DNA of 64,000 nt from positions 2,480,001 through 2,544,000 of the forward strand of contig JAHGAU010000001.1 of assembly GCA_019925105.1 (NCBI GenBank), in the 5' to 3' direction. The DNA comes from Niebla homalea. Lineage: Eukaryota; Ascomycota; Lecanoromycetes; Lecanorales; Ramalinaceae. The position numbers were made by a program, and so were the translations under genes. A model generated the notes under the pieces. It did no database searches. It was not told the DNA's origin and worked only from the letters and a program-made list of their open reading frames with translations. Of the stretch, positions 55,761 through 64,000 are shown piece by piece; the first letter of the stretch is position 1; each line of letters starts with the position of its first letter.

Positions 55761-57044
55761 TCACTTATCCAACTCCACCACAAACCTGCCAATACCCTGC
55801 CTTACCCCCTCTGGACTCGGCTTCTCCGCTACCACATCCGCCTCGAGCCCAAACTCCTTGCTCAAGTACGCCCTCGTCGTAGGCCCAATGCAACATACAT
55901 AATCCCTCCTCCCCTCCATTTTCCTCTTGTCCACCTTCATCGTCTCCTCATCCAACCACCCCAACCCATTCAACATCCCCCTCCCTGCCATCGGCGAAAA
56001 CACGACCGTCCATCGCGGCCCATCCACCGCCTCCGTCTGCGCAAGCGCCCCTGCGTACTCGAACGCAAAGGTTTGGAGTTCAGACGACTCATACACCGTC
56101 ATCTCATCCACCTGGATCCGCTCCTCTTCGGGCAAGTCTCGCGATTGCAGCATCCGGGGTATGACATCCCTCCTCGTCTCACCCGCGAGGAACAAGACCG
56201 GTTTCCTCCTCCTCCTCCTCCTCCTCCTCCTCCTCTTACCCGCCGCCACCACCTTTGGGCCCGATGGCCCCCCACCATCACCACTAACATCCACTCCTTG
56301 CCCATCACCGGCACCCTCCCCTTCCTGCTCATCATCATCATCAAGGACTTTTTCATATCTCAACCCCGCCCCCTCCGCCCCCAACATCCCCCGCGCCAGA
56401 ACCTCCCCGCTCCCCGCCTCTTCCCCACCCTTCACCTCCACCGACCCGACCCCCGTGCCATCGCCATCATCCAAGCCGTGATTCGCACAGACCTCCCGCA
56501 CAGCTGCGTCCGTGGCGGGGCCCACGGTATAGATCGTCACCCCGCCCAACCCGGCGCGCAGCTTTTCCGCGCCGCCACCACCACCGAGCTTCGATGCCAC
56601 GGCCGGGGCGGAGAGCGCGGCGTTCAGTGCCGCGGCGGCGCGCTGGGATGTCAGGATCAGGGCGCCGTAGGGGAAGGAGGAGGACGATGATGACGCGGCC
56701 GGCGAAGAAGAAGAGGAGGAGGAGGAGGAGGGGGCAGCGGGGAGGTGGGCCAGCAGCAGATTGATGAGGGGGTCTGGACGGAGGGTGTGCGAGAGGACGG
56801 GGATGTAGAGGGGTGGTGGGGGTGCGGGGCCCGTCCCGCCCCGGGGGGGGGAGAGGGCGAGGGTGTATTTGTCTTGGTTGGGGGAGGGGGAAGGGGTTTT
56901 GAGGAGGAGGAGGAGGAGAGGGGGGGACGTGGGCGGTGATGCGGGTGGGGCGGTAGGAAAGGAAGGTGGGGAGGAAGGTGGCATGGTAGAGAGGTCATGA
57001 GATGGGAGGCGCCCATGCGGCCGGGGAAGCGATTCTTCATTCAT
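55761..57044 (-). CDS. HEM4: Uroporphyrinogen-III synthase (HEM4)
   Basis: This single exon encodes 427 residues from the ATG at 57044; an in-frame ATG at residue 21 is an alternative start. HEM4 closes and flips ring D of hydroxymethylbilane to make uroporphyrinogen III, the fourth step of heme synthesis, in the cytosol. Sequence identity between HEM4 proteins is low, but the fungal landmarks are clear: 'YGALILTSQRAAAALNAAL', 'GVTIYTVGPATDAAVREV', 'VLFLAGETRRDVIPRML', 'IQVDEMTVYESSELQTF', 'WTVVFSPMAGRGMLNGLGWL' and 'VCCIGPTTRAYLSKEFGLEA'. Two disordered inserts come from trinucleotide runs: a Ser stretch after about residue 105 and ten consecutive Arg before 'KPVLFLAGE'. Yeast Hem4 is about 275 residues, so most of the excess is this low-complexity sequence. 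It shares a 148-bp promoter with ERV1. Confidence 0.92.
   Translation of the reverse strand: MNEESLPRPHGRLPSHDLSTMPPSSPPSFPTAPPASPPTSPPLLLLLLKTPSPSPNQDKYTLALSPPRGGTGPAPPPPLYIPVLSHTLRPDPLINLLLAHLPAAPSSSSSSSSSPAASSSSSSFPYGALILTSQRAAAALNAALSAPAVASKLGGGGGAEKLRAGLGGVTIYTVGPATDAAVREVCANHGLDDGDGTGVGSVEVKGGEEAGSGEVLARGMLGAEGAGLRYEKVLDDDDEQEGEGAGDGQGVDVSGDGGGPSGPKVVAAGKRRRRRRRRRRKPVLFLAGETRRDVIPRMLQSRDLPEEERIQVDEMTVYESSELQTFAFEYAGALAQTEAVDGPRWTVVFSPMAGRGMLNGLGWLDEETMKVDKRKMEGRRDYVCCIGPTTRAYLSKEFGLEADVVAEKPSPEGVRQGIGRFVVELDK
56204..56236. repeat. (CTC)n microsatellite in HEM4
   Basis: A run of CTC triplets on the plus strand encodes the ten-Arg tract of HEM4 on the minus strand (mostly AGG codons). 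A second triplet run (GAA/GAG) at about 56703-56730 encodes the Ser tract. Confidence 0.85.
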
Positions 57045-57192
57045 TTTCCTCAGAAATAGGGACGAGGGGGTGACGAAAGAGAAAAGATCAAAAAAAGGCG
57101 CCGAAGTTCTACCGCCCGCATGTTTGGCAAGGTATCATAATATTTGAAACCCGGGTTGGAAAAGCCCCAAGTGGGGAGGGAGAATAGATCCA
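57045..57192. promoter_or_regulatory. 148-bp bidirectional promoter, HEM4 / ERV1
   Basis: The two start codons face away from each other 148 bp apart, so both transcripts must initiate within or beyond this interval. It contains an A-run (AAAAAA near 57090) and a CATAATATTTG patch near 57135. No site is assigned. Confidence 0.7.
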
Positions 57193-57877
57193 ATGGACAA
57201 GTTCTTCTCGGATCTCCAGAAGAAACCTGCGTCTCCTGAAGCGGTCTCAGAGAGACAACGAAAGGATGGGGATGCGGTAGACCTGCCCAAGGGCGTGGTA
57301 CTTGGGGAGGATGGCAAGCCGTATGTTTTACCACTTCTCCTAGGTTTCCCTCAGGCCTGGAGCGAACATTGATGGACTGGGAAAACGACCAGATGCCGCT
57401 CCTGCACCTCCTCTGCCGCCTGGCTCCAGATGATGAAGTCCGCCACTAAATCCCCCCTCCTCCTCCTCCTCCGTCGCCCCCGGAAAAGCACAACAGCAGC
57501 TTCAGCAAGAAGAACCCTCCCTCCCCTCCCACTGCCCCCCCGACATCGAGGCCTTAGGCCGCTCCACCTGGACATTTCTCCACACCATGTCCGCGGCCTA
57601 CCCGCCCACCGCCTCCAAACTCCAACAATCGGAGATGTCCCAATTCCTGTCCTTGTTCTCGAGACTGTATCCTTGCTGGCATTGCGCGGAAGATTTCCGG
57701 GATTGGATGAGGAGGCCGGGGAACGAGCCCAGGACGGAAGGGAGTGAGGGTCTGGGGAGGTGGATGTGCGAGGCGCATAATGAGGTCAATCGGAAGCTGG
57801 GGAAGCGGGAGTTTGACTGTGGAAAGGTGGGAGAGAGGTGGGGACCAGACGGGCCCGGGGACGGGAGTTGTGGGTAA
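57193..57877 (+). CDS. ERV1: Mitochondrial FAD-linked sulfhydryl oxidase ERV1, with apparent +1 frameshift
   Basis: Exons 57193-57320 and 57393-57877 (intron 72 bp) encode the intermembrane-space oxidase that re-oxidises Mia40 during import of twin-Cys proteins. The splice gives 'GEDGKPCRSCTS', the N-terminal shuttle CxxC. The FAD domain follows: 'CPPDIEALGRSTWTFLHT', 'LFSRLYPCWHCAEDFRDWM' with the active-site CWHC, and 'MCEAHNEVNRKLGKREFDC'. The two halves are in different frames: spliced coding length is 613 nt, one base too many. Dropping one C from the six-C run at 57452-57457 gives an unbroken protein of 203 residues. An intron in that spot would need a poor GTCCGC donor. A sequencing error is the simplest reading. 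It is divergent from HEM4. Confidence 0.88.
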
Positions 57878-58042
57878 CAAGTGCAGATGTAAAAAGCAGA
57901 GGGGATGGATGATGGATGTGGATGGAGGGGAAAGAGCTGTGATGATCCGATGAGAGGCGATGACATGAGGCATCGAGCGCGGGAGTTTGGGCTGAAGCAC
58001 AGTTCAAAGGGTATAATATAAGACGATGGCCGACTCTTCTCA

Positions 58043-58891
58043 TTAAATCTTCTTGTACATCAAGTCGGTTCGCATCGTGTATTTGACACCGCCGAGGACA
58101 TCAGCTCCAGCGTGCAACAGACCTCGATGCTGGAAGATAAGCACACGGCCAATTCTGGGGACGACGTCATAGTCGTCGAACATGTCCATCGAATGAAACG
58201 TTGTTGCTCCACCCTCGAGCTGCGACTCTTGGTCTGACTCATTGAGGTAGAGGTGAAGGGTGTACCAAGATATTTCCTCGTTGCCGGCGGTGGCAAAGGA
58301 CCCGTCACAGTGTGCTGACCATGAGATTAGTCATGAATGATTCTGACCATGCTGAATGACCTCACGTCTGAAGTAGTTGCCCTCAACGTATTTGAGGAAT
58401 CTCATCCTCTCGTTCAAGCGGGTCAGTCGCCACGTCTCTTTTCGTTTCACCGGACCATTGCCGGTGATGCGAGCGTTGTCCTTCAGCTCAAGAATCTCTG
58501 GCACAGATGTCTCGCACCTTGCGAAGATCTTTGCAACCAGATGCCTGTCATCCCAGATGATACGACCACAGTCTCTCGTTTCTGGGTAGAATGCTTGTTC
58601 CCCGTTCCCAATATTCACCATTGCTTGTTCCCAGATCCCCTTGGTACGCGACTCGGCAGCCCGAATCAGCTGTTGACACTCGGTCGCGGTCAAGACATTG
58701 TCAAGAACGCAAGCATAGAGCCCACTGTACTCTTTTAGCTGTGTCTTCTGGAAGTCGATGACCTCCTTCTTGATCTCTGGACCGGGGCCCGAGAGGAAAT
58801 CTTGGGGCAGCTCGTAAGGATCCATTGCTGAAAGGTTGTGACTTTCGCCTTGGGAATCCACATAGGTGTCCGCGAAGAATTCGGAAGACAT
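58043..58891 (-). CDS. Prolyl-4-hydroxylase-like 2OG-Fe(II) dioxygenase
   Basis: Two exons (58891-58366 and 58314-58043; intron 51 bp) encode 265 residues. The double-stranded beta-helix of the P4H-alpha type is evident after the splice: the iron ligands are H177 and D179 in 'YFRPHCDGSF' and H243 in 'FQHRGLLHAG', and a basic residue ten positions on (K253 in 'GGVKYTMRTDLMY') should bind 2-oxoglutarate. 'SQLEGGATTFHSM' is the usual strand before the acidic turn. Upstream is 'SGLYACVLDNVLTATECQQL'. Fungal members of this subgroup lack signal peptides and have unknown substrates; collagen-type prolines are not implied. I chose the first in-frame ATG. The gene is followed head-to-tail by a DUF3253 gene on the same strand. 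Confidence 0.87.
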
Positions 58892-59141
58892 TGGCAATCA
58901 ATGTTGTAGGCTCCTCAAGAAACTTTTGGCAAGGGCGTGATTTGTGTTGTTGATAGATTGATATGCAGGCTCCGGTTTCAGCCTTGTTGCTGCCTTAGCT
59001 TACTAGGGCTGTGGCAGAGGGAGAATCAGGTCTGAGTCTTAAAAAGCAGCAGTGGGGATCTGGTGAATGTTACCATAGATACACTTGCTTTGCTGCAGGC
59101 TGATGTTGTTCGACCGGCTGGATTGAAGGTGGTGTTGAGGC

Positions 59142-59438
59142 TCAAAGTGGCCTCCTTCTAACCCTGATGGGACCCTGCACTTGATGGGGTTCGACAAATC
59201 CTGTAATCACTTTGCCGTTTTGTAGCACCTCAACAACTCTCTTTTCTCGGAAGTCCCATACAATATCTCGCATATACGGCATAAGATCTCTCCAAGAAGG
59301 TGCGCCCATGCTAGTGAGCTCGTCGGTGTCGAAAGAACGGGGAACTTCGGAAGGGCACAGGGTTTTGGGAGGATCTCTCTTCCAGATCAATTCTTCAAAC
59401 TTCTCTCTCAGCCTATCTGTGATCTCAGTCGTTGTCAT
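59142..59438 (-). CDS. DUF3253 protein
   Basis: This single exon encodes 98 residues. The family is small, found in bacteria and fungi, and predicted as a winged-helix-like domain; its function is not known. Signatures seen are 'PPKTLCPSEVPRSF', 'SWRDLMPYMRDIVWDFREKR', and the terminal 'QGPIRVRRRP', which is nearly invariant in the family as GPIR. The insertion of ~10 residues between the SEV motif and 'SWRDLMP' is longer than in bacterial members. It lies 250 bp upstream of the dioxygenase gene on the same strand, but each can have its own promoter. Confidence 0.85.
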   Translation of the reverse strand: MTTTEITDRLREKFEELIWKRDPPKTLCPSEVPRSFDTDELTSMGAPSWRDLMPYMRDIVWDFREKRVVEVLQNGKVITGFVEPHQVQGPIRVRRRPL

Positions 59439-60575
59439 GATGGGATATTTGTCGGGCGTGTAAAGACAGTCAGAGCATTGGTGATGGCAGAAAGCGCGTC
59501 AAGAGATTGAGGAGCTTTTGCTTCTCAATACTACCGTCTATACTAGAATCAGGGGTTCAAGTGACACACTAATGACATATGAGAAGGGTTCTTAGGATTG
59601 AGCTTGTTCCATTTCCGAACGCTCAAATGATTCAGGGGTCAAAGTTGTATATGCTCTCTAGGAAAGTGACGGATATTTGAGTTGCTGTATGATAAAATGG
59701 CTCGCCGGTAGAAATGGCGTCACCGACCTGCGCACTCGGACTCGGACTCACCCTTCACCATCATGCACGCGGGCCAAGCCCCGCCGGGATCGGACCGCGC
59801 TCTGAATGGGCTCAATTCATGTTCGGAGGCCGTCGAGTTGTCGACTGCCACATGTAGCCAACCCCTCTTGGAACTTCAGTCTTCAGCTATCAAACGAATA
59901 ACCTGCCCAGACTTGATAAACTACTTTTGGCACTTTCAATTAGTTCGGCATGGCTTGGAAGGAAAGTGAGGAAACGCCCAAAAGCCGGTCTTGAGCTTGG
60001 GCACCAACGTCCAAATTCTGCAGGACTCCATCGGCTATTGTCCTCGCTCGATGAAGCAGCCACTCAAAAAATGCATCTGCTTGCATCAGGCCAATCAATA
60101 CATGGCATTTCACTTGTTCGACCTCTTGAGCGGGCTTGACGTGGCTCCAGTTGAGCAATTGCCGCTTACCGATGTTTGGTGTAATGCTTGTCCTCGAGCA
60201 CTCATGTTCATAGAGAGAAATGCATGATCCTGACTACCCTCCTGAATCAGCCAAAATAATTCCGTCTCGTACCATTTGACCCTCTCGCAGGAAGACTTAT
60301 CCAATCCGTACTGGCTTCCCCGGCTATTTTTTCATTTGTCGAGATCCGCTGTCCTCAGGGTCATATGTCCCTTTCCTACCCTTTTCAGGGATTCATGCAG
60401 TTGCTTGTGCTCCCCTGTCATCTTGTCATCTATCACTTCCCCTCTTATCTTGTCCCTATACAACGAATGAGCTTCATTCGGTCTGAGCTCATATATCAGC
60501 GCATCTCAACCCTTCTTGTCTTCAGTCATCGACCTCGATAAACGCCCAAGCCCAACCAGAGTGTGTGACGGTAGA
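59439..60575. other. Gene-free divergent interval
   Basis: These 1.1 kb lie between the DUF3253 start and the repetitive-protein start. There are short frames only. The last 250 bp are pyrimidine-rich (for example TCTTGTCATCTATCACTTCC near 60420), fitting a promoter and leader. Confidence 0.45.
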
Positions 60576-63500
60576 ATGTCCTTCAAATATCACAATACCA
60601 ATGGCTATCAATACATGAAGATTGATCCCAAAGCATACAAGTTCACTCCACACCCAGCCTTTCAAAGACCTCCTACTCCGCCTATCTTGAAGCCACCAAA
60701 AGCACAGCCCTTTAGTGATGATGAGGATGAGGCTTCAGGGGCGGAAGACGAAGGAGGCAACGCTGCAGCTGAAAGTGCTGGAGATGGGCAGGGGAAGGAC
60801 GCTGCACCAAATGAGCCAGGTGAAGCAGTCTCGGGAGAATCCGGTGATGAATTCTCTGGACGAGTGAATTGAATGGTCTCACTGACTGCTAAATCAGGTA
60901 CTGCTGATGGAGGTGCACCGGCCAACGAAGCTCCAGCGAATGTAGGCGGCGAGGCTAGCGCAGAGCAAGCGGCCGAAGAAGAAGGCGAGTCCGGGGGTGA
61001 AAAGGCTGCCGCTGGAACAGCAGAGATCCCCGAAGGTGGAGCGGCTAGTGTGCCAGCAGAGGGTGGCAGTGAAGCATCCTCTGGAGGAGAAGAAACCCCT
61101 GAAGAGACGCCATCTGGCGATGGTCAAGCGGAGGGGAAACCTCCTGCCGAAGAGAAAGCTATCACAGAGAAGCCTGCAGAGGAGAAGTCTGACGAGGAGA
61201 AGCCTGCAGAGGAGAAGCCTGCAGAGGAGAAGCCTGCAGAGGAGAAGCCTGCAGAGGAGAAGCCTGCAGAGGAGAAGCCTGCAGAGGAGAAGCCTGCAGA
61301 GGAGAAGCCTACTGAAGCAGCGCCAGAGGAGGAGCCGCCTGTAGAGAAGGAGCCCGCGGCAGCGCCATCTCCGGCCGAAGAGACGCCAACTGAACCGGCT
61401 GCGAAAGTGAAGTCTAATAATAAGAAGTCGAAGAAGTCAAGGTCCTCTCCAAAAAAGGTTGTAGAGAAGAAGAAGAGCGGCGACAAGTCGAAGAAGTCGA
61501 AAAAAGCGGCCTCACCTCCGCAAGAAGCCCTTGCTGAGGCATCACCTCAGAACAACAAGCCTGCTGCGGAAAGCCAAGCAGCCAGCCCACCAGAGCCTGC
61601 TGCAGATAAGTCTGAGAAATCAGTTGAGCCTGCTCAGGATGAAGGTCCACCTGCCGCCGCTCCAGAGGCTGCCGCGCCAGCTGGAGAGGATAAGCCAGCT
61701 GAGGCACCTGCGGGAGAAGCAGAGGCTCCGGCATCAGCCAGCCCGGGAGCTCCTCCAGAGGCACCCGCGGCTACAGAAGCTGAGGGTGAGGAATCCGGTG
61801 AGCCTCCTACTGTTGGAGGCGAAGCTACAGTGAGTCCAAGCGAGGGAGGTGCTCCTACTAAGGATGAAAGCCCAGCGGTAGAGGCAGGTGAAGGCGCTGC
61901 TCCTAAAGCAGTGAAGGAAGCTGGACTACCACCAGCAAAGGAAGAGTCAGCAGCACCAGCTGACTCGGCTAAAGAAGAAGCTGCACCAGCGCCGGCCAAG
62001 GAGGACGCAGCCTCGCCGGTTGATTCTGTCGAAAAAGAAGCACCAGCGCCCGCAAAAGATGAAGTAGCACCACAGTCTGAGCCAGCCGAACAGGAAGCTG
62101 CACCAGCGCCGGCGAAGCAGGAAGCTGCAGCACCTCAGGAGCCAGCCAAAGAGGAGGCTGCACCCACTTCTGAGCTGGTCAAAGAAGAAAGTGCAACACC
62201 CCCTGAGCCGGTCAAAGAGGAGGCTGTACCATCGTCAGAGCCGGCCAAAGATGAGACTGCACCAGCTCCGGCCAAAGAAGAGAGTGGTGCAGCATCAAAG
62301 GAGGAAGTTGTACCAGCGCCAGCCAAAGAAGAGGCTGCACCACCTCTGGAGCCGGCCAAGGAGGAGACTGCACCAACGCCGGCAAAAGAGGAGGCTGCAC
62401 CCCCAAGTGAGCCGGCCAAAGAAAAGAGTGCTGCAGCATCAGGGGAGGAAGCTGTACCAGCGCCAGCTGAAGAAGAGGCTGCACCAACTCCGGAGCCGGC
62501 CAAAGAGGAGTCTGCACCAACGCCGGCAAAAGAGGAGGCTGCACCAGAAGGTGGGAATGACAAAGAGACATCAGGCGCAAAAGTTGAAGACGCCAATTTA
62601 GCTGATGTTGTGTCGAAGCAACCATCAGTCGAAGATGCTGCAGAGGCAGTTGACAGTGAGGGTGGACAGCCACCGGAGGAGGTGAAAGCAGCTCCGAAGG
62701 AAGTTGTTGAAGAGCCAGCAGAGCCCGCGGAGCCGGCTGCGGAGACTGCAGAAGCTGCTACAGAAGTCCCATCGCCCCCAGCGGAAGAGGCAGCACCACC
62801 GCCAGCCGTCGAAGCGCCTCCACCAGCAACCAAAGAAGCACCACCAGCGCTAGCAGCTGACGAATCTTCACCATCAGAAGCTCCTCCGTCGCCGCCAGCA
62901 GCAGAAGAGGCTCCGGCACCGACAGGCGAGGAAACTCCACTACCGGTAGCCAAAGAATCTTCTCCACAAGCAGAGGGCTCTCCACCACCCGCGGAAAAAG
63001 CTCCTGCACCAGCAGAAGAAACTCCGCCGCCAGTAGGTGAAGAGGCCTCTGTGCCAGCAGTGGACGAAGCAGCACTTCCAGCGGACGAAGCAGCACCTCC
63101 AGCGGACGAAGCAGCACCTCCAGCGGACGAAGCAGCACCTCCAACGGACGAAGCAGCACCTCCAATGGACGAAGCAGCATCTCCAGCGGACGAAGCAGCA
63201 CCTCCAGCGGAAAACGAAGCACCGCCAACAGAAGAGGCGGCGCCGCCCCCAATAAGCGAGGAGGTCATTCCAGAAGAGGCCCCAGTGTCAAAAGCGGCTG
63301 GAAAAGCCCTTGCTTCGCCATCTGCTTCAAAACATCGTCATCATCGATCTGGCTGGGAGCGGGGGCATCGACACAAGAAGACTTCGTCCAAAGGTAGTGC
63401 CAACGGCTCCTCGTCTTCCCGTACGAGCAGGTCGAACGAAGTTGACGCTCTACTTCAAGCCGGAAAAGAAAAGAAGGTCACGCGTAGACATCACTCATCT

Positions 63501-64000
63501 TCGCCTAAGGATAGCAAAAGTGGAAGCAGCCGTCAAATAGTGGCACGTCGGCCTGCAGAGAAAAAGCCCAACATTCTCCGCCCACGAATACTGGACATGT
63601 TCCAGGCTGAATCTGATACTGGAGTCCTTCTTACCAAAGTCAATGGCGAGAAAGCTCGCGCTAAACCTCATACCGGTCCCAAGCATGCAGTCGAAAGCAG
63701 ACCTCATCAACGTAGATCGCACTCTGACCGCCCTCGAATTTCACACAAAGAAGAGGAAGAGCGCCGCGACCGTAACCGTGAGCTCCGCAAAGAGGCCGAG
63801 GCTGCTGATGAGGCTGCAAGGAAAGAGTACCGACGCAAGAAGCGAGAGGCTCAGGAGGCTGAAGCGAAAGCTTGGGAAGCAAGAGAGAGAAGGAGAGAAA
63901 AGGAGAGGCTGTATCATAAGGAAAGACCTCGAGAGCCTATCTTGGCAGGGCAACGATTGAGAGAGGGTTTTGCGAAGGGCATGAGGTCACTTTTCACGTA
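60576..64000 (+). CDS. Large Glu/Ala/Pro-rich repetitive protein, 3' end outside window
   Basis: Exon 1 is 60576-60843. A 54-bp intron (GTGATG donor) leads into an exon that stays open from 60898 to the window edge, giving at least 1,120 residues. I do not recognise the family. The start 'SFKYHNTNGYQYMKIDPKAY' is ordered-looking; the body is almost wholly Glu, Ala, Pro and Lys. Seven perfect PAEEK-type units, many degenerate 'PAKEEAAP' units and seven 'DEAAPPA' units occur in order. A Lys/Ser-rich patch (about residue 280) and, near the end, His/Arg-rich and then highly charged coiled-coil sequence ('EEEERRDRNRELRKEAEAAD') follow. The architecture resembles neurofilament-tail-like or cell-cortex proteins only in composition. 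The frame without the intron would stop at 60871, which is why the splice is proposed. Confidence 0.7.
61200..61304 (+). repeat. 15-bp perfect tandem repeat, seven units
   Basis: AAGCCTGCAGAGGAG repeated seven times without a mismatch encodes KPAEE units; degenerate units flank it on both sides. Confidence 0.95.
63063..63209 (+). repeat. 21-bp tandem repeat, seven units
   Basis: Unit GACGAAGCAGCACCTCCAGC plus G, repeated seven times with single-base differences, encodes DEAAPPA units. Confidence 0.92.

Noticed and set aside
55683..56690. 335-codon Pro/His/Arg-rich plus-strand frame
   Set aside because: It is the shadow of HEM4, whose minus-strand frame carries clear family motifs throughout.
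61200..63209. Regular tandem repeats that might suggest CRISPR
   Set aside because: The units are contiguous without spacers, keep the reading frame, and the genome is eukaryotic.
62135..63268. 377-codon Ala/Ser/Gly-rich frame on the minus strand
   Set aside because: It is the complement of the GAA/GCA/CCA-rich repeats in the large plus-strand protein; its composition is fully explained by them, and the plus-strand frame continues far beyond it.

Overview
The window is nuclear DNA of a filamentous ascomycete (Pezizomycotina; Dothideomycetes is my best guess from the feel of the proteins, not from a search). Genes are dense and lie on both strands. Introns are short (45-150 bp, one of 235 bp) with GT..AG ends and CTGAC/CTAA-type branch sites. 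Several proteins belong to fungal families: SPO7, WOPR, Fus3/Kss1 MAP kinase, Tos4-like FHA, and fungal Rgm1/Usv1-type zinc fingers. I found no rRNA, tRNA, transposon or CRISPR array.

Layout. 1-17.8 kb is a compact housekeeping block: a PPR protein (runs off the left edge), SRP68, SEC62, VPS52, a Tos4/Plm2-like FHA protein, SPO7, an ABHD4/5-CLD1 type lipid hydrolase, an unknown membrane protein and a TatD/Scn1 hydrolase. 17.8-27.8 kb is sparse, with a DUF2263 (microbial PARG-like) gene, a mitochondrial-type asparaginyl-tRNA synthetase and 4.8 kb of non-coding DNA leading into a WOPR (Gti1/Pac2) regulator. 30.3-35 kb holds SYS1, COA6 and a C2H2 transcription factor. 35-43.5 kb is accessory-looking: one candidate ubiquitin-like-domain gene, one small membrane-protein gene with a tandemly duplicated exon, and coding fragments. 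43.5-58 kb returns to housekeeping genes: COG5, a methyltransferase, a multi-pass membrane protein, SEC24, a MAP kinase, HEM4 and ERV1. The right end has a prolyl-4-hydroxylase-like oxygenase, a DUF3253 protein and a very repetitive Glu/Ala/Pro-rich protein that is cut by the window edge.

How the genes work together. Secretory-pathway functions recur: targeting (SRP68), translocation (SEC62), COPII budding (SEC24), Golgi tethering (COG5), Arl-dependent Golgi targeting (SYS1) and endosome-to-Golgi return (VPS52). Mitochondrial functions recur too: PPR, AsnRS, COA6 and ERV1, with HEM4 sharing a 148-bp promoter with ERV1. The two developmental regulators (WOPR protein and mating/invasion MAP kinase) have the long non-coding upstream regions expected of regulated genes. 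Two conserved genes, SYS1 and ERV1, each read through only if one base is removed from a C/G homopolymer; I think this is sequence error rather than biology, and I flag both.

All exon joins were worked out by eye from reading frame, splice signals and family conservation. I saw no transcript data.
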